From Synergistaceae bacterium (lineage in GTDB: Bacteria > Synergistota > Synergistia > Synergistales > Synergistaceae): a stretch of 5,234 bases of DNA. The stretch covers positions 1 through 5,234 of the forward strand of contig JAISRP010000321.1 of assembly GCA_031273585.1 (NCBI GenBank). The letters run 5' to 3'. Below, in pieces: positions 1 to 5,234 of the stretch (position 1 is its first letter; each line of letters starts with the position of its first letter). The notes beneath the pieces were generated by a model. That model was not told the DNA's origin. It worked only from the letters and a program-made list of their open reading frames with translations, and made no database searches. The position numbers and the translations under genes were made by a program.

Positions 1-2428
1 CCTTGATGATGCTGACGTCGGCCAGCACGTCGCCGTCGTCGAGCTTCACCATTGTGTAGCCAGTGGCGGTCCTGCTCAGGCTCGACACCTCGGACGCCTC
101 CATGCGGACCACGCGCCCGCGCCCGGATATTATGACGAGCTCGTCGTCCGGGGCAACCCCCCAGGCGCCGATCAGCCTGCCGGTCCTCTCGTTCAGCCTC
201 ATGGCCCGCACTCCGCTCGAGTTCCTGTGGTAGGTGGGGAAGTCGTCGTAGGGAGTCCTCTTGCCGATGCCGCCCTCGCTCACGAATAGGACCTGCCTGC
301 CTGGGATTATGACGTCGCATCCGACGACTGAGTCGCCCTCCCTCAGCTTGATCCCCCGCACGCCGTGTCCGCCCCGGCCCTGCGCAGTTATCTCGTTCTC
401 GTTCACCCGAAGGGTCTGCCCCATCGCAGTCGTGAGCAGCAGCTCGTCGTCCCCGTTCGTTATGCGGACCCGGGCTATTTCGTCGTCGTCGCGCACGCCG
501 AGCACGCGCCTGCCGGCCTTCGTGAGGCCGTCCAGCTCCCCTATGGGAAGGCGCTTCGCCAGCCCGTTCTTGGTCACGAAGAAGACGAACTTCGCCGTGC
601 CGTGGTTCATGTCGCGCATTGCGACGACCCGCTCCCCCTGCTCAAGGGACACTATCGAGCCTATGAGCTTGCCCTTGCCGGTCTTGGGCTCCGGCAGGAC
701 GTAGCACTTGACGCCGAAAATCCGTCCCCTCGTCGTGAAGAGGCAGAGGGTGTTGTGGGTGGTCGTGACCTTTATGAGCGATATCTCGTCCTCGGGCTTG
801 GGGGTGGCGCCCTTCACGCCCTTGCCCCCCCGGGCCTGCAGGCGGTAGTCCTGAAGCGGTATGCGCCTGATGTAGCCGTCGCGGCTCAGGGCCACGACCA
901 TCTCGGACTCGGGCATGAGGTCCTCCACCGCCACGTCCTCCGCCGAGTCCTGTATCTCGGTGCGCCTCGCGTCGTTGTACGATTTTTTGACGCCGTCGAG
1001 CTCGTCCTTTATCACGGCGTCAAGGACGCCGGGGTTGCCGAGTATGGTGCGATATCTCTCTATGTCGGCTATCAGGGAGGCCAGCTCGTCCTCCAGCTTG
1101 CGGCGCTCAAGGCCGGTCAGCCTCTGGAGCCTCATCTCCAGAATTGCCTGGGCCTGCGCCTCGGAGAAGGCGAGCTCCGCCATGAGGTTTGTCCGGGCCG
1201 TCGGGGTGTCCTGCGCGGAGCGGATTATCCTTATCACCTCGTCTATGAAGTCGAGCGCCCGGACGAGCCCCTCGACGATGTGCGCCCGCTCCTCGGCCTT
1301 TCGCAGCCTGTACTCCGTGCGCCTCCGCACGACCGACCTCCTGTGCCCCAGGAAGACCTCTATCATGCGCTTGAGCCCCATCTCCACTGGACGCCCGTTT
1401 ATGAGGGCCAGGTTTATGACCCCGAACGTGCTCTGGAGCTGGGTGCGGTTGTAGAGCTGGCGCGTCACGAGGTTCGGGTCCGCGTCGCGGTGCAGCTCGA
1501 TGACTATGCGCATCCCCTCGCGGTTCGACTCGTCGCGCAGGTCCGTTATGCCGTCTATCTGGCCGTTCTGAGCGCCCTTGGCAATCGTCTCGATGAGGTT
1601 CACCTTGTTCACCATGTAGGGAATTTCGGAGATGATGACAGCGTTCTTGCCGCGTCTTATCTCCTCGACAGATGCCTTGCCCCGCACTATTATGCGGCCG
1701 CGGCCGGTGTTGTAGGCCTCGATTATTCCGTCCCGCCCGAGGATCACGCCCCCGGTGGGGAAGTCGGGGCCGGGGATCAGCTCCATCAGCTCGCCAAGCT
1801 CGATGTCGGGGTTGCCTAGCACGGCGTTACAGGCGTCTATGGCCTCGCCGATGTTGTGGGGGGGGATGTTCGACGCCATGCCGACCGCTATGCCGGAGCT
1901 GCCGTTCACGAGCATGTTGGGTATCAGGGACGGCAGGAGCAGCGGCTCCTGCAGGGACTCGTCGAAGTTCGGCGCCCAGTCGACCGTCTCCTCGTCTATG
2001 TTCTGAAGCATGTCCTCGCCGATTGTGTGCAGCCTGGCCTCGGTGTACCGCATGGCGGCCGGCATGTCCCCGTCTATGGAGCCGAAGTTTCCCTGGCCGT
2101 CAACGAGGGGGTACCTCATGCTGAAGTCCTGCGTCAGACGGGCCATAGTGCCGTAGATCGCGGCGTCCCCGTGCGGGTGGTACTTACCCATCGTCTCGCC
2201 GACGACGCGGGCGGACTTTTTGAAGGACTGGTTGTGCCTCAAGCCGAGCTCGAGCATGGCGTAAAGTATTCTGCGCTGGACCGGCTTCAGGCCGTCTCGC
2301 GCGTCGGGTATGGCGCGTCCCACGATGACGCTCATCGCGTAGTCGAGGTAGCTCTGCTTTATCTCCTCCTCTATCGGGAGCGGAATCTCCCTGCCGAAGA
2401 GGCTCATTTGCCGGTCGTCGCTATCCAT
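1..2428 (-). CDS. gyrA: DNA gyrase subunit A (3' end beyond window)
   Basis: GyrA is the breakage-reunion subunit of the A2B2 gyrase that introduces negative supercoils into DNA using ATP. The winged-helix/tower part contains YHPHGD (residues 85-88 area), VDGQGNFGS, and AMRYTEARL with catalytic Tyr128 preceded by Arg127 (Tyr122/Arg121 in E. coli). It also has [16 protein letters not shown] and [10 protein letters not shown]. The C-terminal DNA-wrapping beta-pinwheel begins near residue 503, and its GyrA box reads QARGGKG (residues 531-537, bases 818-838). That box argues for gyrase rather than topoisomerase IV ParC. 809 residues are visible and the frame is open at base 1. Family members are usually about 800-880 residues, so little is missing. 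The ATG at 2428 is chosen because GGAGGT lies 6 bases upstream. The quinolone-region residues equivalent to E. coli Ser83 and Asp87 are Ala89 and Gly93. No frameshift or internal stop is seen. gyrB is not adjacent on the visible side. Confidence 0.98.
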   Translation of the reverse strand, partial: MDSDDRQMSLFGREIPLPIEEEIKQSYLDYAMSVIVGRAIPDARDGLKPVQRRILYAMLELGLRHNQSFKKSARVVGETMGKYHPHGDAAIYGTMARLTQDFSMRYPLVDGQGNFGSIDGDMPAAMRYTEARLHTIGEDMLQNIDEETVDWAPNFDESLQEPLLLPSLIPNMLVNGSSGIAVGMASNIPPHNIGEAIDACNAVLGNPDIELGELMELIPGPDFPTGGVILGRDGIIEAYNTGRGRIIVRGKASVEEIRRGKNAVIISEIPYMVNKVNLIETIAKGAQNGQIDGITDLRDESNREGMRIVIELHRDADPNLVTRQLYNRTQLQSTFGVINLALINGRPVEMGLKRMIEVFLGHRRSVVRRRTEYRLRKAEERAHIVEGLVRALDFIDEVIRIIRSAQDTPTARTNLMAELAFSEAQAQAILEMRLQRLTGLERRKLEDELASLIADIERYRTILGNPGVLDAVIKDELDGVKKSYNDARRTEIQDSAEDVAVEDLMPESEMVVALSRDGYIRRIPLQDYRLQARGGKGVKGATPKPEDEISLIKVTTTHNTLCLFTTRGRIFGVKCYVLPEPKTGKGKLIGSIVSLEQGERVVAMRDMNHGTAKFVFFVTKNGLAKRLPIGELDGLTKAGRRVLGVRDDDEIARVRITNGDDELLLTTAMGQTLRVNENEITAQGRGGHGVRGIKLREGDSVVGCDVIIPGRQVLFVSEGGIGKRTPYDDFPTYHRNSSGVRAMRLNERTGRLIGAWGVAPDDELVIISGRGRVVRMEASEVSSLSRTATGYTMVKLDDGDVLADVSIIK

Positions 2429-2434
2429 TCATAT

Positions 2435-2440
2435 ACCTCC
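2435..2440 (-). promoter_or_regulatory. Ribosome binding site of gyrA
   Basis: The minus strand reads GGAGGT, then six bases, then ATG at 2428. An ATG at 2432 is only two bases from this site and meets a stop after three codons (ATG AAT GGA TAG). The spacing therefore decides for 2428 as the gyrA start. Confidence 0.85.
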
Positions 2441-2481
2441 ATACGATCTGCTGTAGCAATTTAATCGGCTGTACAAAGAGC

Positions 2482-2506
2482 AAGCGGCGGGTGGTCTCCG
2501 CCGCTT
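2482..2506 (-). terminator. 9-bp GC-rich hairpin between the Lrp-type gene and gyrA
   Basis: AAGCGGCGG and CCGCCGCTT form a perfect 9-bp stem with a 7-base loop. On the minus strand the stem is followed by GCTCTTTGT, a poor T tract, so it is a weak intrinsic terminator at best for the upstream regulator. A candidate promoter lies immediately upstream at 2516-2544. If that promoter is real, the hairpin would sit at the very 5' end of the gyrA message and might instead protect the transcript or tune its elongation. The pairing is seen directly; the role is inference. Confidence 0.45.
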
Positions 2507-2515
2507 CGGGAATCA

Positions 2516-2544
2516 CGTATACAATTTTACCACGCCCGCGCCAA
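2516..2544 (-). promoter_or_regulatory. gyrA: Candidate sigma-70 promoter for gyrA
   Basis: On the minus strand TTGGCG (2544-2539) and TATACG (2521-2516) are separated by 17 bases. Each hexamer matches the TTGACA/TATAAT consensus at four of six positions. Transcription would start near 2509, about 80 bases before the gyrA ATG and just before the 2482-2506 hairpin. It is the best-placed pair in the spacer but rests on consensus matching only. Confidence 0.4.
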
Positions 2545-2560
2545 TTTTTGCGGCGAATGT

Positions 2561-3028
2561 TTAATTTGTCATCTGGAAGAACGGGGTCAGCACCCTCGAC
2601 GACACTGGAGACGACAGGACGATGGACGTCGTCGTCTGTCCGTAGTTGCCCATCTGGTTTATGATCTCCTCGAGGTGGCCGACTGACGCCACCACGACCT
2701 TGAGGATGAAGCCGTCGGTACCGGTGAGGTGGTGCCCCTCCACTACCTCGGGTATCGTGCGGGCCATGTCGTCCGCCTCCTTGAGCCTTCCGACGCTGGC
2801 CGTGACCCTTATGAAAGCGGTGATCGGGAAACCCAGCTTTTCCTGATCGACGATGGCCCTGTACTCCTTGATGTAGCCGGCCTCCTCCATGCGATGAACT
2901 CTCTCGGCCACCGCCGGGGAAGATAGCCCCACCCTCCTGCCCAGTTCGCTGAAGGAAATTCTGGCATTCTCCTGCAGCGCTTTTAAAATCTGCCTGCCGA
3001 TATCGTCTAAGAGCTTGTCTCCCAGCAT
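2561..3028 (-). CDS. Lrp/AsnC family transcriptional regulator
   Basis: This 155-residue protein has the usual length and two-domain layout of the Lrp/AsnC (feast/famine) family. Residues 8-60 form an AsnC-type winged helix-turn-helix: LDDIGRQILKALQENARISF, then SELGRRVGLSSPAVAERVHRM, then EEAGYIKEYRAIVD. Residues 67-140 form the RAM/AsnC ligand-binding and oligomerising domain. Its typical core GTDGFILKVVV lies near residues 103-113, followed by a second RAM strand ending TSIVLSSPV. Such proteins act in the cytoplasm as dimers or octamers and regulate amino-acid metabolism or transport genes, often including their own; the ligand cannot be read from the sequence. The start at 3028 is supported by a strong ribosome binding site and because the frame upstream reaches a stop at 3076-3074 with no other ATG. 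A 23-codon small ORF ends 26 bases upstream. gyrA follows after 132 bases on the same strand. No symbol is given because paralogues of this family cannot be told apart here. Confidence 0.95.
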   Translation of the reverse strand: MLGDKLLDDIGRQILKALQENARISFSELGRRVGLSSPAVAERVHRMEEAGYIKEYRAIVDQEKLGFPITAFIRVTASVGRLKEADDMARTIPEVVEGHHLTGTDGFILKVVVASVGHLEEIINQMGNYGQTTTSIVLSSPVSSRVLTPFFQMTN

Positions 3029-3034
3029 GTCGTA

Positions 3035-3045
3035 CTCCTCCTCCT
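3035..3045 (-). promoter_or_regulatory. Ribosome binding site of the Lrp/AsnC gene
   Basis: The minus strand reads AGGAGGAGGAG, a repeated Shine-Dalgarno core that gives several possible registers. It ends six bases before the ATG at 3028 and supports that start. Confidence 0.8.
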
Positions 3046-3054
3046 GTTCGCCTG

Positions 3055-3126
3055 TCAGTGCGCCTGATGTTCGTTAAAATCAAGTAATGTTCGGATCAAC
3101 GCCTTGGACTTCGTCGTCGCTGGCAC
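3055..3126 (-). CDS. Possible small ORF or leader peptide (23 codons) before the Lrp/AsnC gene
   Basis: A GTG at 3126 is preceded by AGGAGG (3138-3133) at an ideal spacing of six bases, and the frame runs 23 codons to TGA at 3057-3055. The peptide begins MPATTKSKALIRTLL and ends DFNEHQAH. It is basic at the start and acidic/polar at the end, with no membrane segment and no run of one amino acid that would mark a classical attenuation leader. The stop lies 26 bases before the regulator's ATG, in a different frame, so translation could couple the two. An AT-rich possible extended -10 sits just upstream. I do not recognise the peptide. It may be a translated leader, a real small protein or chance; the case rests on the ribosome binding site and position. 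Confidence 0.4.
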   Translation of the reverse strand: MPATTKSKALIRTLLDFNEHQAH

Positions 3127-3147
3127 TCTCTCCCTCCTGGTTTGTCA

Positions 3148-3156
3148 ATTTTATCA
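3148..3156 (-). promoter_or_regulatory. Candidate extended -10 element upstream of the small ORF and Lrp/AsnC gene
   Basis: The minus strand reads TGATAAAAT, an extended -10 (TGn plus TAAAAT, five of six to TATAAT). No good -35 lies 16-18 bases upstream, but extended -10 promoters can work without one. Transcription would start near 3141, leaving about 14 bases before the GTG of the small ORF. An exact TTGACA at 3148-3143 overlaps this site but has no -10 partner at the right distance. Low certainty. Confidence 0.35.
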
Positions 3157-3238
3157 TTAAAATAAAACGCCGAATGCCTTGATATACGGATTTCGTCAGA
3201 AAATGCCGCAGAAATTATTCCCCATCCGCCAGCCACAG

Positions 3239-3268
3239 ACGGGCGATGTCCCAGTCGCGGCCGCCCGT
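3239..3268. other. Hairpin in a GC-rich island
   Basis: ACGGGCG and CGCCCGT form a perfect 7-bp stem around a 16-base loop. The loop margins (GCGA and TCGC) offer an alternative inner pairing. There is no T tract on either side, so this is not an intrinsic terminator. It may be part of a structured leader, a protein site, or chance pairing in GC-rich sequence. Confidence 0.3.
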
Positions 3269-3297
3269 ACCTTTAAATTATCAGAAAAACTTGAAAA

Positions 3298-3372
3298 ATG
3301 CAAGATCTTTATCGTTATTTTTTCGCAATATCTGCAATAATACGTCGAAATATTTTTGCAAAACTATTGCAT
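3298..3372. promoter_or_regulatory. Cluster of TGCAA motifs, possible operator region
   Basis: GCAA-containing motifs recur in an AT-rich block: ATGCAA (3298-3303), GCAATA (3325-3330), TGCAAT (3333-3338), the perfect palindrome TTTTGCAAAA (3354-3363) and ATTGCAT (3366-3372). Their starts are spaced about 25, 9, 24 and 11 bases apart. Lrp-type proteins bind arrays of degenerate AT-rich sites and often control their own genes, so autoregulation is possible. The repetition is visible; the binding protein is inference. Confidence 0.3.
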
Positions 3373-3410
3373 GAGGAGGCTGGCGCGGATGGGCTGCCTT
3401 TATTATTTGG

Positions 3411-3447
3411 ATGAAAAAATCCGCGGCCAGGTGACGGCCGCGGATTT
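3411..3447 (-). terminator. Intrinsic terminator of the surface-protein gene
   Basis: AAATCCGCGGCC (3417-3428) pairs perfectly with GGCCGCGGATTT (3436-3447), giving a 12-bp stem and a 7-base loop. On the minus strand the stem runs into TTTTTT then CATCC, the pattern of a Rho-independent terminator. It lies 57 bases after the stop codon of the surface-protein gene. On the plus strand the following sequence is only TTTATG, so the minus direction is preferred. Confidence 0.85.
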
Positions 3448-3503
3448 ATGGTGGCTGGTTCGGGAGCGGGGGCTTCCGCCCGCGCCGTTGTCCTTTTTAA
3501 TCC

Positions 3504-5234
3504 CTACCCCGTTTTCCTCCGCCTGACGAGCGCAACGGCAGCAGCCAGGGGCAGGGCCAGCGCGGCGGGGCCTGCGTTGCAGCCGCCGCCTCCACCGCCT
3601 CCGCCGCCGCCCGTGGCGAACGATATCTCACGGGAGTAGCCGATGAACTGATCCCCTGGAGAGGCTGCCCTGACGACGTACGACCTGCTGGTCGGCACTC
3701 GCTCGAACACCTCAGTAGCAATGCCATCGGGTCCCGTGGCCTGTTCCTTAGTGTTTGATACCTCGACCGGGTAGCCGTATATGTCGAGCAGCGTGAATTT
3801 CACTAGCACGTCGGGCTTGGGGGCTCCGTTCTGCCTCGCTAAGGCGGAGACCCTTATGGAGTCGCCGCTCACGACCGACGCGTAGGTTACCAGCATCAGG
3901 CCGTCGGTCGGTAAGTACACGCCGTCGTCGCGGATGTAATAGTCCTCCGACGAGCCGTCGCTCCTGTCGGTCGAGCCGCCGTCGCTCCCGGATGGCAGGG
4001 ATTCCACCACTAGCCGGTACGCCACGCCTGGCACGAGGTTGTATTTTTTGCCGTCCGCCGTCAGGTTGTTCCGGTTGATGTAGAAGATGGCGGTCGTCGG
4101 GTCGGCGCTGTTGTACGTGACGCCGGTTGCCGTGAACCACGTGTCGTCTGTGACGGGGTTCTCGACCTCCCCGGTCGGAATCCCGCCGACATTCACGAAG
4201 CGATATCTCAGGGTCCCGTCGGTCGGAAGCGGATTTTCGCCCTTGATTCGCACGGCCGTCTGGGTGGGACGGAAGCTCTCGTCGTACTCGTCGGAGATCG
4301 TCACTGTGAGCGAGCCGTCCGTCACCCCGTCGTCGTCGACCACCTTACCGTCGATCGTCACCTCCCCCACCGCGGAGTTGTAATTCGGGGACGAGACGGT
4401 TATCCTGTAGGTCGCGCCGAGCGTGAGATTTGCGAAGGTGTGTTGCGCCTCGCCCGCAAGGGACGTCTCTGACGCGCTATCGAGCCTGCTGCCCGAGGCG
4501 TCGGAGAGGGTGAACGACACCGCCTTGCCGCTCGCGCCGTCGCTCAGGGTAGCTCGCACTGAGACGCTCGACTCGTCGCGGGCGAACGAGAGCTTTATCG
4601 TCTCCGTGACAGTCACGTCCCTCGACAGGACCGCGTAGATGTTGTACTCGTCCACCCTCGGCCTTATGGAGTAGTAGCTTGAGCCGAAGTTCGTGGGAGA
4701 TGCGCCCGTTATCTCGACGTCGTCCGCGTCGAGCCCGTGCGCCGACGTGCTGTTGACGAGCTTCACCAGATATTCGTCCGCCTCCGCGCCGTCGGGCATC
4801 TTGACGGACGAGAGATCGGCGTCGATCTTGACGGGGTCATAATCTACATCCGACCGGTCTATGCCGCCGACCTTCAGAATTTCGCCTCCGGTCGTCCCCG
4901 CGTTCGGGGCGGCAATGATGTTTCTAGACGATGGCAGGATTATTGCGGCCCCCGACTCCGGCTTGAGCGTGATTGTTATGAGCGACGTCATCGAGGGCTG
5001 CAGCGAGGCGCCGGACCGTATCTCGATGACATGGCTCCTGCTCGGGACCTCGCCTAGTTCGAGCGTTCCCTCCTCTATTATCGTGTCGCCGGTGTGATTC
5101 GAGATCCCCTTCAGGATCAGCCGGCCCTTCCCTTGCTTGAGCAGGGTGATGCTGTCGGACAGCGTCCCAGCCGGAGCCGTCGCCTCCCTCAGAGCCGGCA
5201 GGGTGATGCTGTTGTCGTCCCAATCGCCTGTGTC
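3504..5234 (-). CDS. Large surface protein with PATR-type repeat, Ig-like regions and Synergist-CTERM tail (5' end beyond window)
   Basis: The frame is open from the right edge to TAG at 3506-3504, giving 576 visible residues; the true start is outside. Visible residues 32-61 match an autotransporter-associated beta-strand (PATR) repeat: LKQGKGRLILKGISNHTGDT, then IIEEGTLELG. Residues of about 220-285 look like a beta-sandwich stretch (GKAVSFTLSDASGS, then FANLTLGATYRITV). Residues 458-541 resemble an invasin-type Ig-like domain (NGAPKPDVLVKFTLLDIYGY, then TGPDGIATEVFE and YVVRAAS). Ten glycines follow, then CNAG, a hydrophobic stretch and VRRRKTG. The rest is rich in Asp, Ser, Thr and Gly, as in exported proteins. 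The tail predicts handling at the envelope by a sorting protease and anchoring or release at the surface. A role in adhesion or as an envelope scaffold is guessed from architecture only. No catalytic motif is seen. A strong terminator follows the gene. Confidence 0.9.
   Translation of the reverse strand, partial: DTGDWDDNSITLPALREATAPAGTLSDSITLLKQGKGRLILKGISNHTGDTIIEEGTLELGEVPSRSHVIEIRSGASLQPSMTSLITITLKPESGAAIILPSSRNIIAAPNAGTTGGEILKVGGIDRSDVDYDPVKIDADLSSVKMPDGAEADEYLVKLVNSTSAHGLDADDVEITGASPTNFGSSYYSIRPRVDEYNIYAVLSRDVTVTETIKLSFARDESSVSVRATLSDGASGKAVSFTLSDASGSRLDSASETSLAGEAQHTFANLTLGATYRITVSSPNYNSAVGEVTIDGKVVDDDGVTDGSLTVTISDEYDESFRPTQTAVRIKGENPLPTDGTLRYRFVNVGGIPTGEVENPVTDDTWFTATGVTYNSADPTTAIFYINRNNLTADGKKYNLVPGVAYRLVVESLPSGSDGGSTDRSDGSSEDYYIRDDGVYLPTDGLMLVTYASVVSGDSIRVSALARQNGAPKPDVLVKFTLLDIYGYPVEVSNTKEQATGPDGIATEVFERVPTSRSYVVRAASPGDQFIGYSREISFATGGGGGGGGGGCNAGPAALALPLAAAVALVRRRKTG
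3507..3581 (-). other. Synergist-CTERM-type C-terminal sorting signal
   Basis: The last 25 residues consist of a CNAG motif, a short Ala/Leu-rich hydrophobic stretch (PAALALPLAAAVALV) and a basic RRRK tail, directly after a Gly tract. This tripartite plan (motif, membrane segment, basic end) is shared by LPXTG, PEP-CTERM, MYXO-CTERM and similar signals. The Gly-Gly-Cys-Asn-Ala-Gly form is, from memory, the Synergistetes version. The hydrophobic part is about 15 residues, short for a permanent membrane span but usual for such signals. Confidence 0.85.
3582..3611 (-). repeat. Ten-codon glycine tract (GGN repeat)
   Basis: Ten consecutive Gly codons, mostly GGC with GGA and GGT interruptions, lie immediately before the conserved Cys of the sorting signal. 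The tract likely forms a flexible linker between the folded surface domain and the membrane signal. As a near-perfect trinucleotide repeat it could change length by slippage without breaking the frame. Confidence 0.8.
5052..5141 (-). repeat. PATR-type autotransporter-associated beta-strand repeat in the surface protein
   Basis: The encoded 30 residues follow the repeat pattern G-x-G-x-L-x-L-x-G, then N-x-T-G-x-T, then G-T-L-x-L (here GKGRLILKG, NHTGDT, EGTLEL). This is a single rung of a right-handed beta helix, common in type V secretion passengers. Only one full copy is visible; more may lie upstream beyond the window. Confidence 0.75.

Larger units (their letters stand above)
3127..3503. 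other. Intergenic region between the surface-protein gene and the Lrp/AsnC unit
   Basis: This stretch of about 375 bases has no convincing full gene. From right to left it holds the 3' untranslated tail and terminator of the surface-protein gene, an AT-rich block (about 3270-3375) with repeated TGCAA motifs, and a GC-rich island (about 3221-3268) with a hairpin and a short open stretch on the minus strand. A second AT-rich block (about 3141-3220) lies next to the small ORF. The sharp changes in base composition suggest regulatory sequence or the decayed remains of a gene; neither is proven. Confidence 0.6.

Noticed and set aside
365..1819. A 484-codon open frame on the plus strand
   Set aside because: It lies wholly antisense to gyrA, whose protein is clearly conserved. 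The frame stays open because of the GC-rich codon pattern of the opposite strand, and its translation resembles no known family.
2421..2432. ATG at 2432 as the gyrA start
   Set aside because: It reaches a stop after three codons and is too close to the ribosome binding site; the ATG at 2428 gives the conserved GyrA frame.
915..2464. Other plus-strand open frames opposite gyrA (for example 915-1454, 1672-2124, 1856-2464)
   Set aside because: These are antisense shadows of gyrA with Ser/Arg-rich low-complexity translations.
2421..3083. A 220-codon minus-strand frame overlapping the Lrp/AsnC gene and the gyrA start
   Set aside because: It is out of frame with the well-supported regulator, covers both intergenic spacers and gives a Gly/Arg/His-rich product without domains.
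3257..3264. GCGGCCGC palindrome
   Set aside because: An 8-base palindrome is expected by chance in GC-rich DNA, and no function can be tied to it.
3459..3500. Second possible hairpin (GCGGG/CCCGC) followed later by TTTTT on the plus strand
   Set aside because: The stem is only five base pairs before a mismatch, and the T run is separated from it by several bases, so it is not a convincing plus-strand terminator.
4989..4991. ATG at 4991 as the start of the surface-protein gene
   Set aside because: The frame continues open to the window edge, and the PATR repeat lies upstream of this ATG, so it is an internal Met.
4737..5223. Open frames on both strands opposite or overlapping the surface-protein gene
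   Set aside because: They overlap the frame that carries the PATR repeat and sorting tail, and have no recognisable domain.

Overview
The window reads as part of a high-GC bacterial chromosome, most likely from the phylum Synergistota (Synergistetes). The main clue is the C-terminus of the right-hand protein: a Gly tract, a Cys-Asn-Ala-Gly motif, a short hydrophobic stretch and an Arg-Arg-Arg-Lys tail. This is the layout of the Synergist-CTERM sorting signal, which as far as I recall is confined to that phylum. Species cannot be set from this sequence alone. No tRNA, rRNA, CRISPR array, transposase or phage gene is visible.

All convincing genes lie on the minus strand, so transcription runs right to left. 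From right to left: (1) 5234-3504 is the 3' part of a large cell-surface protein. It has one autotransporter-associated (PATR-type) beta repeat, several beta-sandwich/Ig-like stretches, a 10-Gly tract and a C-terminal sorting signal. Its 5' end is outside the window. (2) A strong intrinsic terminator at 3447-3411 closes that unit. (3) An intergenic region of about 375 bases (3503-3127) is AT-rich with a small GC-rich island, and holds possible promoter and operator elements. (4) A 23-codon GTG-start small ORF with an excellent ribosome binding site (3126-3055) lies just before (5) an Lrp/AsnC-family transcription regulator (3028-2561). (6) A 132-base spacer carries a possible sigma-70 promoter and a 9-bp hairpin. 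(7) gyrA runs from 2428 to the left edge; 809 codons are visible, so most of the protein is present.

The genes do not form an obvious pathway. The surface protein is insulated by its terminator. The Lrp-type regulator and gyrA are co-directional, but a candidate promoter and hairpin between them suggest gyrA can be expressed separately. gyrA is a core housekeeping gene, the regulator probably senses an amino acid or similar small ligand, and the surface protein is an accessory envelope component.

The window is mostly ordinary. The points most worth a second look are the natural Ala/Gly residues at the two main quinolone-contact positions of GyrA, the possible small peptide before the regulator, the PATR repeat in a protein ending in a sorting tail instead of an autotransporter barrel, and the repeated TGCAA motifs and GC-rich island in the intergenic region. 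I found no clear evidence of a wholly new system.
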